A DNA stretch of 64,000 nucleotides, from positions 620,001 to 684,000 of the forward strand of contig CAVVFJ010000008.1 in NCBI GenBank assembly GCA_963747425.1, written 5' to 3'. Positions 7,899-16,848 of this stretch are shown piece after piece; position 1 is the first letter of the stretch, and the number at the start of each line of letters is the position of its first letter. The stretch comes from DASUPK01 sp963747425. GTDB taxonomy: Bacteria > Actinomycetota > Thermoleophilia > Solirubrobacterales > 70-9. A program made the position numbers and the translations under genes. The notes below the pieces were generated by a model that saw only the letters and a program-made list of their open reading frames with translations, did not search any database and had not been told where the DNA came from.

Positions 7899-8906
7899 AT
7901 GAGTTCCGAGCGCCGCCGAGGCTTGGTCCGGCTGGGCATTCTCCTGGGGTCCCTCGCGGCGCTGGTGGTGCTCGCCTTGAAGGTCACGCCCGGATCTTCT
8001 GGGAGTGGCGCCGGCGAGACCGGCACCGCCCGAGCCACCTCCGGGGCCTCCGCGCCAGCCACGTTGCGGGCGAGCACCAGCCGAGTCCGTCTCCCGGTCG
8101 CGCTCCACGGCGACGCGGCCGCGACGACCGCCGACGGTCTCCTGGTGATCGGCGGTGAGGACTCCGCCGGCGGCTCGAGGGACAGCGTCTACCGGCTGGA
8201 TCCCGCGATAGGCCGGGCCGTGAGCTACGGCTCACTCACCCAGCCACTCCATGACGCCGCGGCAGCGACGATCAACGGCCGGACCCTGGTGTTCGGCGGT
8301 GGGAACACCTCGACCCTCGACCAGGTCCAGTCCCTGACGCCTGGCGGCACCGCGACGCCGGTCGGTCGCCTGCCCGCTGCCCTCTCCGATCTCTCGGCCG
8401 TTCCGGTCGGGGGCGCGGCGTACGTGCTGGGCGGATACGACGGCCAGACGCCCTCGGGATCGGTCCTCCAGACCACGAGCGGGCGCGCCTTCACCAGGGT
8501 CGCCCGTCTGCCAACCCCGGTCCGGTACACGGCGGCGACGGCGGTGGGCGACAAGATCTACGCGTTCGGAGGCGAGCTCGGGGACGGCAGCGACACCAGC
8601 GAGATTCAGGAATACGACATTGCCACCGAACGCAGCGTGGTCGCGGGGCATCTGCCCGATCCCGTCTCTCACGCGTCGGCTGTGACTCTCGATGGCGGGA
8701 TCTACCTCCTCGGCGGCCGTGTCAACGGCCATGCGAGCGACCAGATCCTCCGCTTCGATCCCACACGCAACGTCACGGTGCCGGCCGGCCATCTGCCTAA
8801 GGCCGTATTCGACGGAGCCGCTGCGACGTTCGGACGGCAGGCCTACCTGCTGGGCGGCTTGGGACCGACCGATACGGCCCTGGACACCGTGATCGCCCTG
8901 CGCTAG
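7899..8906 (+). CDS. Membrane-anchored Kelch-repeat protein
   Basis: A 335-residue protein with an N-terminal anchor (ERRRGLVRLGILLGSLAALV), a low-complexity Ser/Gly/Ala/Thr linker, and about six Kelch blades: LLVIGGEDSAGG, TLVFGGGNTS, AYVLGGYDG, IYAFGGELGDG, IYLLGGRVNG and AYLLGGLGPTD. The double-glycine strand motif followed by a conserved aromatic or Asp is typical of bacterial Kelch propellers. The propeller probably sits outside the cell membrane. No enzymatic motif is seen. The gene is divergent from the YncE-like propeller gene across 108 bases, and the shared N-terminus suggests that the anchor was duplicated. Confidence 0.8.
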   Translation: MSSERRRGLVRLGILLGSLAALVVLALKVTPGSSGSGAGETGTARATSGASAPATLRASTSRVRLPVALHGDAAATTADGLLVIGGEDSAGGSRDSVYRLDPAIGRAVSYGSLTQPLHDAAAATINGRTLVFGGGNTSTLDQVQSLTPGGTATPVGRLPAALSDLSAVPVGGAAYVLGGYDGQTPSGSVLQTTSGRAFTRVARLPTPVRYTAATAVGDKIYAFGGELGDGSDTSEIQEYDIATERSVVAGHLPDPVSHASAVTLDGGIYLLGGRVNGHASDQILRFDPTRNVTVPAGHLPKAVFDGAAATFGRQAYLLGGLGPTDTALDTVIALR

Positions 8907-9033
8907 GCGCGGACCAACGTCCGTTGAGGCGGAGGCAGGGCGTAACCCCAGAACGCCGCTCGGCGCTGATCCATACGAACGGGAAATCAGAGGTCAGCAG
9001 GTCATACGGGACACCGAGGAGGTTGTGAGAGAG

Positions 9034-9606
9034 ATGAAGAGGATCGGCAGCGTGTTGCTCTGTTGCATCGGCGTCGCCGCGATCGGAACGAGTGCGGCGC
9101 TGGCAGACAACGGCAACTCGACTCCCAACCCAAGGCAGGTGGCGGCCAAGCAGTGCACCGCCCAGCTTCACGCGATGGGGGCGAAGGCATTCAAGGCCCT
9201 CTACGCCAAGCCCGCGATGCGTACGTGTCGGGGCAAGCAGGACAAGTCAGCGGGGAACGTGGTCGACAACGCCGCTCAGCAGTGCAAGACCGAGCAGGCC
9301 GACCCGAACTTCGCTGCGAGCCACAATGGAATGACGTTCGACGACTTCTACGGGACGAACGTCAACCACCGCAACGCGTTCGGCAAGTGCGTGAGCGGCA
9401 AGGTTCAGTCGGCCGAGGCGCAGGAGCAGGAGAACCTGCAGAACGCGGCGCAGCAGTGCCGCGCGGAGCGCGCCGATGCGAACTTCGCCGCGAGCCACGG
9501 CGGGAAGTCGTTCACCGACTTCTACGGCAAGAACCACAACAAGCGGAACGCGTTCGGCAAGTGCGTCTCGCGAAAGGCCAAGGCGCAGGGAACCACGACG
9601 GCATAG
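9034..9606 (+). CDS. Secreted three-repeat protein with NAFGKCVS motifs, unknown family
   Basis: A 190-residue exported protein. Residues 1-24 form a signal peptide ending SAALA. The mature part has three copies of a domain of about 42 residues. Copies two and three are close: AAQQC, then NFAASHxG, DFYG, and finally RNAFGKCVS; each has two cysteines that could pair. The first copy (KQCTAQLHAMGAKAF to MRTCRGK) keeps the cysteines but lacks the NAFG core. The ATG at 9034 fits the GAGGAGG ribosome site 11 bases upstream better than the GTG at 9025. I do not recognise a named family. A strong hairpin follows the gene. Confidence 0.7.
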   Translation: MKRIGSVLLCCIGVAAIGTSAALADNGNSTPNPRQVAAKQCTAQLHAMGAKAFKALYAKPAMRTCRGKQDKSAGNVVDNAAQQCKTEQADPNFAASHNGMTFDDFYGTNVNHRNAFGKCVSGKVQSAEAQEQENLQNAAQQCRAERADANFAASHGGKSFTDFYGKNHNKRNAFGKCVSRKAKAQGTTTA

Positions 9607-9626
9607 TTCGAAAAGGTTGCAGGGGA

Positions 9627-9665
9627 ACACGCGAGGGCCGGCCTTAGGGCCGGCCCTCTGCGTGT
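9627..9665. terminator. Bidirectional hairpin terminator
   Basis: A near-perfect inverted repeat: ACACGC plus GAGGGCCGGCC, loop TTAG, then GGCCGGCCCTC plus GCGTGT. It sits between the convergent three-repeat protein gene and the FKBP gene, and its right arm touches the FKBP stop codon. The core stem is 11 base pairs of almost pure GC with no clear U tract, so it is a likely intrinsic-type terminator for both genes. Confidence 0.7.
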
Positions 9666-10159
9666 TAGGCGCCGACCGAGACGAGATCGATCACGAACAC
9701 CAGCGTGGCGTTCGCGGGGATCGTCGGCGGCTGACCCTGGGCGCCGTACGCCAGGCCGGGCGGGATGATCAGCTCCCGCCGGCCACCGACCTTCATCCCC
9801 GCCACGCCCTGATCCCAGCCGGGGATGACCTGTCCGCCGCCGAGCTTGAACGAGAACGGCTGGCCATGGTCATACGAGGAGTCGAACTTGCTGCCGTTGT
9901 CGTAGAGGACGCCGATGTACTGGACGCTGACCTGATCGCCGGACTTGGCCTCGGCGCCGTTTCCGGTCTTCAGGTCCTTGACGACGAGCTGTGTGGGTGC
10001 CGGCCCGCTCGGCAGCTCGACCGTCGGTCCGTTCGGCACCGTGATCGCGGCCTTCGAGCTGTCGTCACTCGAGCCGCCGCCGCGGCCGATCAGGATCACC
10101 GCGACCACGACGACGAGGATGCCGCCGGCCACCAGCAGTCCGATCACCCTGCGATCCAT
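9665..10159 (-). CDS. FKBP-type peptidyl-prolyl isomerase, membrane-anchored
   Basis: A 164-residue prolyl isomerase that speeds cis-trans proline isomerisation in protein folding outside the membrane. It has a single N-terminal helix (VIGLLVAGGILVVVVAVILI), a short Ser/Asp-rich linker, and an FKBP domain from about residue 58. Family motifs are FDSSYDHGQPFSFKLGGGQV, IPGWDQGVAGMKVGGRREL and IPPGLAYGAQG, with the closing VFVIDLVSV strand. Active-site residues (Asp, Phe, Val-Ile, Trp, Tyr) are in place. It stands alone between a terminator and the sulfatase gene. Confidence 0.92.
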   Translation of the reverse strand: MDRRVIGLLVAGGILVVVVAVILIGRGGGSSDDSSKAAITVPNGPTVELPSGPAPTQLVVKDLKTGNGAEAKSGDQVSVQYIGVLYDNGSKFDSSYDHGQPFSFKLGGGQVIPGWDQGVAGMKVGGRRELIIPPGLAYGAQGQPPTIPANATLVFVIDLVSVGA

Positions 10160-10213
10160 GGCGCGGGATCGTACGCGAGCGTCGCAGGGTCGCGCTGCGC
10201 CCAGCCGCGCGGG

Positions 10214-11884
10214 TCAGCCGGGCGCCGTGCCGTTGACGGCCATCAGGCGGTCCAGTCGCTGGCCCAGCTCCGAGCGGAGAGCGGCGTCCGAGCCGCTCAG
10301 GGCCTCGCCGGTTCGGCGGTCGACCAGGTTCTGGCTCTCGTTCGGATCCCGGACGAGGTCGTACATCTCGTACTCCGGGGACCTCTTGCCCGACGGATCG
10401 AAGTAGAGGGCGAACTTGGCGTCCTCGGTCCGGACCGCGCGAATCCGGTTCGGCTGGCCGGAGACGTTCTGCAGCGCCGTCGCGGCCTGGTGATCGTCGT
10501 AGGTGAAGTGGATCTCGTCCTGAATCGACTCGCCGGGCGCCGAGTGCGCGGCGATCGGCCCGAGATCGACCGCGGTGCGCCTCAGGCGCTCGCGTTCGGG
10601 CGCCGCCCGCGCGGCGAGGACGGGCGCCAGGTCGCGGCCCTTCGACCCTCCGTCGAGTCGCGTTCCCGCCACGCTGGCGACGGTGGGGAGGACGTCGACC
10701 AGGGATGCCAGCGCATCGGTCTGAGCCGGCTTCGGGAAGAGGACCGGGTTGGAGACGACCAGGGGAACGTGGATCGTCTCCTCATAGGTGTTGAACGCCT
10801 TCTGGCGCAGGCCGCCGTGCGAGAGGCCCATCTCGCCGTGGTCGGCGCAGCGGAAGATCAGCGTGCGCGAGCGAAGGGAATCCGGATCCGAGGGATCGCC
10901 CAGAGCTCCCATCACCCTGCCGATCTGATCGTCGACGACGCGATGCAGGTGGGCATAGAAGTTGACGTACTCGAGCCTCTCCCGCTCGCTGCGCAGCGGT
11001 CCGAGATATGCGGTCATCCCCATCTTCATCAGCTCGTGGACCGAGGGCTTGTCGCGCAGTGACTCATCTACGGTCGGCGGGAGCTGCACCCCGAGGTCGA
11101 GGTATCCGCTCTCCTTGTATCCGCCGCGAGCGTGCTGCGCCGGGAAGCCGAGAACGTCGTGCGGGTTGACGAGCGAGACGACGAGGCAAAAAGGCTCAGG
11201 CAGGTCCTGACTCGCCAGCCAGCTCTCGACCTGCCGCGTGTAGACCTCGTCCCAGCCGAGCTGGAGCGGGCCGGCGTTTCCCGCGCCGAAGTGCTCCGCC
11301 TTCGCGTTCTCGCCGGCATCTGGAGGCTCCCAGTCGGCGAAGCCGTAGTCGTCACGGAGCCTGTCGGCATCCGATTCAGCCCAGCCCCCGATCATCGGCC
11401 CGCCGCTCGGGTGGGTCAGATGCCACTTCCCCTTGTAGGCGACCTCGTAGCCGCGGCCGCGCAGGAGATGGGCGAGGCTTTGGGTGTCGGGGCTCAGCTC
11501 GGGCTCGCCGCCCGACTTCGGGCCCGCCTGCAGCAGCCCGCGACCGAAGCCGTGCAGGGCGCGCCTGCGCGGCGCCTTCGGCCCCCTCAGCATTCCCACC
11601 ATCTCGCGGAGGACCGCCGGCGAGTTCGCGAGGTCGGGGCGCAGATCGGCCTGCGTGTGCGTGAGGGTGACGCCGTGCTGGGCCGGATAGCGGCCGGTCA
11701 GCAGCGTCGCGCGGCTGGGGGAGCACATCGACGTATTGGTGAAGGCGCGCCGAAAGCTGAGGCCGGTCTCCTCGAGCGCGTGCTGGTTCGGGGTGAGGTC
11801 GCGCAGCCAGCCGGGCGAGTCGGGCCAGTGGCATGGATATCGCTGCTGGTCGGTGATCAGCAGCAGGAGGTTCGGGGGCTTCAC
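10214..11884 (-). CDS. Sulfatase (alkaline phosphatase superfamily)
   Basis: A 556-residue type I sulfatase, hydrolysing sulfate esters of an unknown substrate. The N-terminal metal-binding strand is NLLLLITDQQR. The formylglycine site is CSPSRATLLTGRYPAQHG, with the modifiable cysteine in the C-x-P-S-R context, so a formylglycine-generating enzyme should exist elsewhere in the genome. Later metal-site residues lie around NPHD and CADHGEMGLSHGG. No signal peptide is visible, so it is probably cytoplasmic. The GTG start overlaps the TGA of the TetR gene (GTGA), indicating co-transcription with, and probably control by, that regulator. Confidence 0.88.
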   Translation of the reverse strand: MKPPNLLLLITDQQRYPCHWPDSPGWLRDLTPNQHALEETGLSFRRAFTNTSMCSPSRATLLTGRYPAQHGVTLTHTQADLRPDLANSPAVLREMVGMLRGPKAPRRRALHGFGRGLLQAGPKSGGEPELSPDTQSLAHLLRGRGYEVAYKGKWHLTHPSGGPMIGGWAESDADRLRDDYGFADWEPPDAGENAKAEHFGAGNAGPLQLGWDEVYTRQVESWLASQDLPEPFCLVVSLVNPHDVLGFPAQHARGGYKESGYLDLGVQLPPTVDESLRDKPSVHELMKMGMTAYLGPLRSERERLEYVNFYAHLHRVVDDQIGRVMGALGDPSDPDSLRSRTLIFRCADHGEMGLSHGGLRQKAFNTYEETIHVPLVVSNPVLFPKPAQTDALASLVDVLPTVASVAGTRLDGGSKGRDLAPVLAARAAPERERLRRTAVDLGPIAAHSAPGESIQDEIHFTYDDHQAATALQNVSGQPNRIRAVRTEDAKFALYFDPSGKRSPEYEMYDLVRDPNESQNLVDRRTGEALSGSDAALRSELGQRLDRLMAVNGTAPG

Positions 11885-12501
11885 GGCCGGGACTTCGGCC
11901 CGCCGACGCTGGCCCCGGCGGCCGCGTTCATCGCCGCCATCAAGGTCCCGCCCACGAGCTCGATCACCTGCTCGCGAGGGAGATCGTCCTCGATTGCGTT
12001 CTCGACCACGGTCTCGACGTACGCGAGGAAGCCGTCGAGCGCGATCCGGACGACGGGCGGCGGCTTGGATGTGCCGAGCTGGTTGAGCGAGATGTTGTCG
12101 ATCACCCGCTCGCGGTAGACGGCGGCGATCTCCAGCAGCGCCGGATCGACGGTGCCCCGGCCCTGCCTGTAGAGCAGCCACGCGTCCGTTGGCTCGGCGG
12201 CGTGGTCCATCATGCGGTTGAGGTTCGCCGCGAGCCGCTCGCCGAGCGGGACGTCCGGGTCGGTGACCCAGTCGCTCGAGAGGAGCTCCCCCGCGCGATG
12301 CACCGCGGCCTCGAGCAGCTCCTGGCGCCCGCCCGGGAAGTAGTGGTAGACGAGGTTGCGGGTGACGCCGGCCTGGTTGGCGACCTTCTCGAAGGCGAGG
12401 TTCTCGTAGCCGTTGCGGGCGGCGATCGTGAGGGCGGCGTCGATCAGCTGCTCGCGCCGCTCGGCGGGCGGCAGCCGTCGCGGGACAGAGCTGACCTCCA
12501 T
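11881..12501 (-). CDS. TetR family transcriptional regulator
   Basis: A 206-residue TetR-type repressor. The helix-turn-helix is at residues 15-60 (RREQLIDAALTIAARNGYEN, then VANQAGVTRNLVYHYFPGGR). The rest is an all-helical ligand and dimer domain ending in AAGASVGGPKSRP. The gene overlaps the sulfatase gene by four bases, so its likely target is its own operon; the 82 bases upstream, before the tRNA, would hold the operator. The inducer is unknown. Confidence 0.88.
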   Translation of the reverse strand: MEVSSVPRRLPPAERREQLIDAALTIAARNGYENLAFEKVANQAGVTRNLVYHYFPGGRQELLEAAVHRAGELLSSDWVTDPDVPLGERLAANLNRMMDHAAEPTDAWLLYRQGRGTVDPALLEIAAVYRERVIDNISLNQLGTSKPPPVVRIALDGFLAYVETVVENAIEDDLPREQVIELVGGTLMAAMNAAAGASVGGPKSRP

Positions 12502-12583
12502 GCCGGGACCTTACACGTTATTTACAGATTGCCCAAGTTGGGCGCATGTTGAATAACCCTCAACGCGCGCGAGCAGCGCGAGA

Positions 12584-12655
12584 TGGGCGCGGTTGGGATC
12601 GAACCAACGACCTCTCCCGTGTGAGGGGAGCGCTCTCCCGCTGAGCTACGCGCCC
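12584..12655 (-). tRNA. tRNA-Val (CAC anticodon)
   Basis: A 72-base cloverleaf read on the minus strand. The acceptor stem is GGGCGCG paired with CGCGCCC, followed by the A discriminator. The D arm is GCTCAGCGGGAGAGC. The anticodon stem CTCCC/GGGAG encloses loop CTCACAC with anticodon CAC, and the T arm is GTTGG-TTCGATC-CCAAC. The 3' CCA is not encoded. It reads valine GUG codons. Confidence 0.95.
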
Positions 12656-12684
12656 GGGACGCGGCTGATGATACGCGCGCCCGC

Positions 12685-14938
12685 TTACTGAGACGGCGGT
12701 GTCTCGGCCCGCATCGTTGGATCCCCCTCGACCTGGAGGTTGGGGAGGATCCGGTCGAGCCAGCGCGGCATGAACCAGTTGCGCTCGCCGATCAGCTCGA
12801 GCAGTCCGGGCATGATCAGCAAGCACCACCAGGGCGTCGATGGCGACGGACACCGCCAAGCCGACGCCGAACTGCTTGACGATCGGGTTGCCGTTGATGA
12901 CGAAGCTGAAGAAGACGGCGAACATGATCGTCGCGGCGGCCAGGATCGGCTTGCCGGCGTTGACCAGGCCGGCCCGGACCGACTCGGAGTTGTCGGCCCC
13001 GCCACCGTGGCGCTCCTCGATCCGCGAGACGAGGAACACCTGGTAGTCCATCGAGAGCCCGAAGAGGATCGCGAACATCATCAGGGGCACGTAGCTCACC
13101 ACCGGCATCTCGTGGTCCACCCCGAGCAGCGATAACGCGAAGCCCTTCTCGAACACGGCGGTCAGCACGCCGTAGGAGGCCGCCACCGCGAGCAGGTTGA
13201 TCAGCGCCGAGACGAGCGGGATCGTCAGGGTGCGGAAGGCCATCGTCAGGAAGAGGATGCTGAGCAGGACCACGATCGCGATCACGAGCAGCAGCTTGTC
13301 GCCGATCTTGATGGCGAGGTCGATATAGGAGGCCGTGGTACCGCCGACGTACGCCTTCATCCCCTGCCCCTTCGTGGAATTCGGGATGGTGGTGTCGCGA
13401 AGGTGGTTGATCAGGTCCTGGGTCTTCCGGTCCGACGGGGAGGTCTTCGGGGTCGTGGAGAAGACGGCGGCGGTCCCGCCCTTGTCCGTCTGGGCAGGCG
13501 AAACCGATTGGACGTTGCTCTGCTTCGAGATCTGCTGCTCCAGATTGACCAGGCGAGGGTCACCAGCCGGGGTGGTGGCGATCTGCGGGGGCACGCCCTG
13601 TGCCTCCTCGCTCTGCGCCTGCTCGGGCGACGGCGGGGCGAGCGGGTTGCCGTAGACGTCGACCGCGATCAGCAGCGGCCCGTTCGTGCCGACGCCGAAT
13701 CCCTTGCTGATGGCGTCGTAGGCCTGCCGCTCTGTCGTGTCGGTCGGCAGCAGGCCATAGTCGGGGGCGCCCAGGTACAGGTCGAGCGCCGGTATGGCGA
13801 TCCCCACCAGAACGGCGATCCCGGCCACGGACGAGACCAGCGGGTGATTCTTGATCGCCTCAGACCACCTGTCCCAGCCCTTGCTTTGCCTCTTGGTGCC
13901 GTCTGGGAGCTTGCGCACGAGCGGGAGGGCCTGGATCCGCCTGCCGAGCAGGCCAAGGACCGCGGGGAGGAGCGTGATGGTGGCGACCACCGCGGTCGCG
14001 ACCACGATCGCCGTCGTGTAGCCCAGCGACCGGACCAGCGGGATCCCGCTGAAGTAGAGGCAGAGCAGGGCGATGATCACCATCACCGCGGCGAAGATCA
14101 CGGCCGAGCCCGAGCTCGAGATCGAGCGGGCGATCGAGTCGTTGGGTTCGGCGCCCTCATCCAGCAGGCGCAGGTGGCGACTGATGATGAACAGCGAGTA
14201 GTCGGTCCCCACCGCCAGGCCCAGCATGGTGGCCAGGGTCGGTGCGATCGACGGGACATCGAACAGGTGCCCGGCCAGGCCGACGACGGCGAGCCCGCTC
14301 GCAAGTGCGACGATCGCCGTGGTGACCGGAAGTGGCATCGCGACGAGCAGGCGGAAGGCGATCAGCATGATGATCAGGGCGGCGACCACCGCGATGATCT
14401 CGCTCGCCCGGGTGCTGGGGCTGGAGAGCTGCTGGCCGAGGTAGCCGCCCGCGGAAACGGCAATCCCAGTCCCGGCGGCGGGCTTCTTGGCCGCGTCCAG
14501 GACGCTGTTGGCCTGGTCGTCGGTGATGTCGCCGGACGAGGGCTTCAGCGCGGCCGACACGTAGGCGATCTTGCCGTCCTTGGTGATGTCGTTTGCCCCC
14601 TGCGGCGAGAGCGGGCTGAGCACCTGAGTCACGTACTTGTTCTTCGAGAGCGAGGCGACGACCGCGTTGACGGTCTGCGCGTTCTTGCCCTCAGCGAGGG
14701 AGGTGCTCGACTGGAGGACGATCGGGTTGCTGCCGTTTGCCTGCTGGGGCAGCTTCTGATCGAGCAGGTTGGTCGCGTCCTGGGAGCCGGTGCCCGGCAG
14801 GTCGACGTTGTCGCTCTCCGGGCGGCCCGCAGAGTTGGCGATCAGGACGAGGCCGACGGCGATCACGATCCAGGCCGCGATCACCCAGAGAGCTCTTCGC
14901 GCCGTGAAGCCCCCAAGCCTGTGCAGCAGCGCGCTCAT
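12685..14938 (-). CDS. MMPL/RND family transporter, frameshifted near the 3' end
   Basis: A member of the MMPL family (about 750 residues), inner-membrane proton-driven exporters of lipids or drugs. The first helix is at ALWVIAAWIVIAVGLVLIAN; two blocks of helices each follow a large extracytoplasmic domain, with GTDYSLFIISRHLRLLDEG and FGLSMDYQVFLVSRIEERHG as the typical loop motifs. Near 12819-12826 the frame slips: the body reads AIDALVVL and then loses similarity, while another frame continues LLIMPGLLELIGERNWFMPR to a TGA-type stop at 12685, the expected family C-terminus. Two bases appear to be missing relative to a DALVVRLLI-type sequence. This is either a sequencing error or a recent mutation. 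ATG at 14938 gives MSALLHRLGG. Confidence 0.82.
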
Positions 14939-15000
14939 GCGGGCGGCATCGTTGCACGCCGGCCGGTCACGGTCATCGCGATTACTGAGAGGATCGGCCG

Positions 15001-15615
15001 ATGCCGAGGCGCGCCGAGAACCCGCCGCTCGACCGGGACCTGATTGCGGACGATCCAATTGAGCAGTTCGCCATCTGGTTCCAACAAGCGGAGGCCGATG
15101 TACCGCTGGAGCAGGCGATGACCCTGGCGACCGTCGACGATCAGGGCTCCCCGGACGCACGGATGGTGCTGCTCAAGGGCTTCGGCCCCGACGGCTTTCG
15201 CTTCTTCAGCAACTACGAGAGCGCCAAGGGGGTGGAGCTGGCGGCGATCCCCCGTGCGGCGCTGGTGATCTACTGGCGCGAGCTCGACCGGCAGGTCCGG
15301 GTCAGGGGGGCGGTGGAACGTCTGTCCAACGAGGACTCCGATGAGTACTTCGCGAGTCGCCCCCGTGACAGCCGCATCGCCGCTTCGATCTCGCCTCAGA
15401 GCCGGCCGATCGAGCGCGATCAGCTCGAGCGCCGCTACGACGAGATGCTCAGTGAGCTCGGGGATGCCGATCCGCCCCGGCCGGATCAGTGGGGCGGCTA
15501 TCTGGTCCGGCCTGACGCGATCGAGTTCTGGCAGGGTCGCGAGAGCCGCATGCACGACCGCTTCCTCTACACCCGCGAGCAGGACGGGTGGAGGATCGAG
15601 CGGCTAGCTCCCTAG
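15001..15615 (+). CDS. pdxH: Pyridoxamine 5'-phosphate oxidase
   Basis: A 204-residue FMN enzyme that oxidises pyridoxine/pyridoxamine 5'-phosphate to pyridoxal 5'-phosphate, the last step of vitamin B6 salvage. Typical PdxH segments are present in order: MTLATVDDQGSPDARMVLLK, FRFFSNYESAKGVEL, RAALVIYWRELDRQVRVRG, SRIAASISPQS, and the C-terminal IEFWQGRESRMHDRFLY and GWRIERLAP. It is divergent from the MMPL gene and its last 12 bases overlap the convergent ECF sigma gene. Family-normal length. Confidence 0.93.
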   Translation: MPRRAENPPLDRDLIADDPIEQFAIWFQQAEADVPLEQAMTLATVDDQGSPDARMVLLKGFGPDGFRFFSNYESAKGVELAAIPRAALVIYWRELDRQVRVRGAVERLSNEDSDEYFASRPRDSRIAASISPQSRPIERDQLERRYDEMLSELGDADPPRPDQWGGYLVRPDAIEFWQGRESRMHDRFLYTREQDGWRIERLAP

Positions 15616-16848
15616 GTTGGCGAGCCTGCCCTCCAGGAACCTCCGCTCGACGGGATTCGTGGCCAGCTCGAGCGCCCGGCGGTAGGCGTCGGCCGCCTGT
15701 TCGCCCCGCTCCAGGCGCCTGAGCAGGTCGGCGCGCGCGGACCAGAACCACTGATATCCATCGAGCGCCTGGGCCAGTTCGGGCTCGTCCAGAGCCTCAA
15801 GGCCGCGCTCGGGTCCCTCGGCCATCGCGACCGCAACCGCGCGGTTGAGCTCGATCACCGGTGAGGGTTGAGCCATGGCGAGCATTTCGTACAGGGAGAC
15901 GATCCGAGGCCAGTCGGTCTCGTCGGCGCTGTCGGCGCGGGCGTGCTCACCGGCGATCGCGGCCTGCAGCACGTAGGGACCCGCGGGACCGAGGCGGGCG
16001 GCCCGCTCGAGCACGCCAAGCCCCGTGTCGATCTCGCGAACGTCCCAGAGGGAGCGATCCTGATCCTCCAGCAGCACCAGCTTCCCGTCCGGCCCCACCC
16101 GCGCCTCGCGACGCGAGTCCTGGAGGAGCATCAGGGCCAGCAGCCCCAGCGCCTCCGACTCGTCCGGCATCAGCCGCGCAAGCGTTCCCGCCAGGCGAAT
16201 CGCCTCGCCGGAGAGCTCGCGCCGGACCAGTGCCTCATCCGAAGTGGCCGAGTAGCCCTCGTTGAAGATCAGATACAGCGAGGTGAGAACGGAATTGAGG
16301 CGGTCCGGCAGGTCGTGGTCCGCCGGCACCTGGTACGGGATGTTCGCGGTCTTGATCTTTCGCTTGGCACGGACCAGCCGCTGCGCCATCGCCGGCTCGG
16401 AGACCAGGAAGGCGCGCGCGATCTCCGGCGTTGCCAGGCCGCCGAGCGTGCGGAGGGTGAGCGCCACCCGGGCCTCGGGCGCCAGCGCCGGATGGCAGCA
16501 GGTGAAGATCAATCGCAGGCGGTCGTCTCCGATCAAGGGGGCTTCCTCGAGCTCGTCGTCCTCGGTTGCGGCGGGGGGCTCGAGCGCCTCCAGCTCCGCT
16601 CGCTTCTCGGTGCCGCGGCGCTCGCGCCGAAGCCGGTCGATCGCCTTGTTCCGCGCCGTGGTGGTGATCCAGGCGCCCGGGTTCTCCGGGACGCCGCGCT
16701 CGGGCCAGACCTGCATGGCGACGAGGAAGGCCTCCTGGACCGCGTCCTCGGCGAGGTCGAAGTCGCCGAGAACGCGGATCAGGGAGGCAATCGCCCGCCC
16801 CGACTCGTGGCGGAACAGGCGATCGACCAGCTCAGGTCCTGCCTCCAG
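15604..16848 (-). CDS. ECF42-type RNA polymerase sigma factor with TPR-like C-terminal extension
   Basis: A sigma factor of about 414 residues. Region 2 begins LVDRLFRHESGRAIASLIRV, then VLGDFDLAEDAVQEAFLVAM and WITTTARNKAIDRLRRER. Region 4 includes LTLRTLGGLATPEIARAFLV. The C-terminal half (LTSLYLIFNEGYSATSDEAL onward) is the helical TPR-like extension typical of ECF42. No ATG, GTG or TTG lies upstream of region 2 in this frame: the only candidates are CTG codons at 16848 or 16830, directly after the TAG of the upstream DGPF gene in the same frame. The first canonical start (ATG 16716) would delete most of region 2. ECF42 sigmas typically lack an anti-sigma and sit beside DGPF proteins, as here. 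Confidence 0.82.
   Translation of the reverse strand: MEAGPELVDRLFRHESGRAIASLIRVLGDFDLAEDAVQEAFLVAMQVWPERGVPENPGAWITTTARNKAIDRLRRERRGTEKRAELEALEPPAATEDDELEEAPLIGDDRLRLIFTCCHPALAPEARVALTLRTLGGLATPEIARAFLVSEPAMAQRLVRAKRKIKTANIPYQVPADHDLPDRLNSVLTSLYLIFNEGYSATSDEALVRRELSGEAIRLAGTLARLMPDESEALGLLALMLLQDSRREARVGPDGKLVLLEDQDRSLWDVREIDTGLGVLERAARLGPAGPYVLQAAIAGEHARADSADETDWPRIVSLYEMLAMAQPSPVIELNRAVAVAMAEGPERGLEALDEPELAQALDGYQWFWSARADLLRRLERGEQAADAYRRALELATNPVERRFLEGRLANLGS

Noticed and set aside
10214..12181. Longer sulfatase with an N-terminal extension reaching 12181
   Set aside because: The extension overlaps the TetR gene in another frame and has no sulfatase similarity; the GTGA overlap at 11884 is a normal coupled start.
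13403..15043. A 546-codon plus-strand frame opposite the MMPL gene
   Set aside because: Extreme Arg/Asp/Gly bias of an antisense GC-rich frame; no motifs.
12560..15160. An 866-codon frame that includes the MMPL gene and runs on through the tRNA-Val complement
   Set aside because: The first 74 codons lack family similarity and the final part after the slip reads through the tRNA; the real C-terminus is in another frame.
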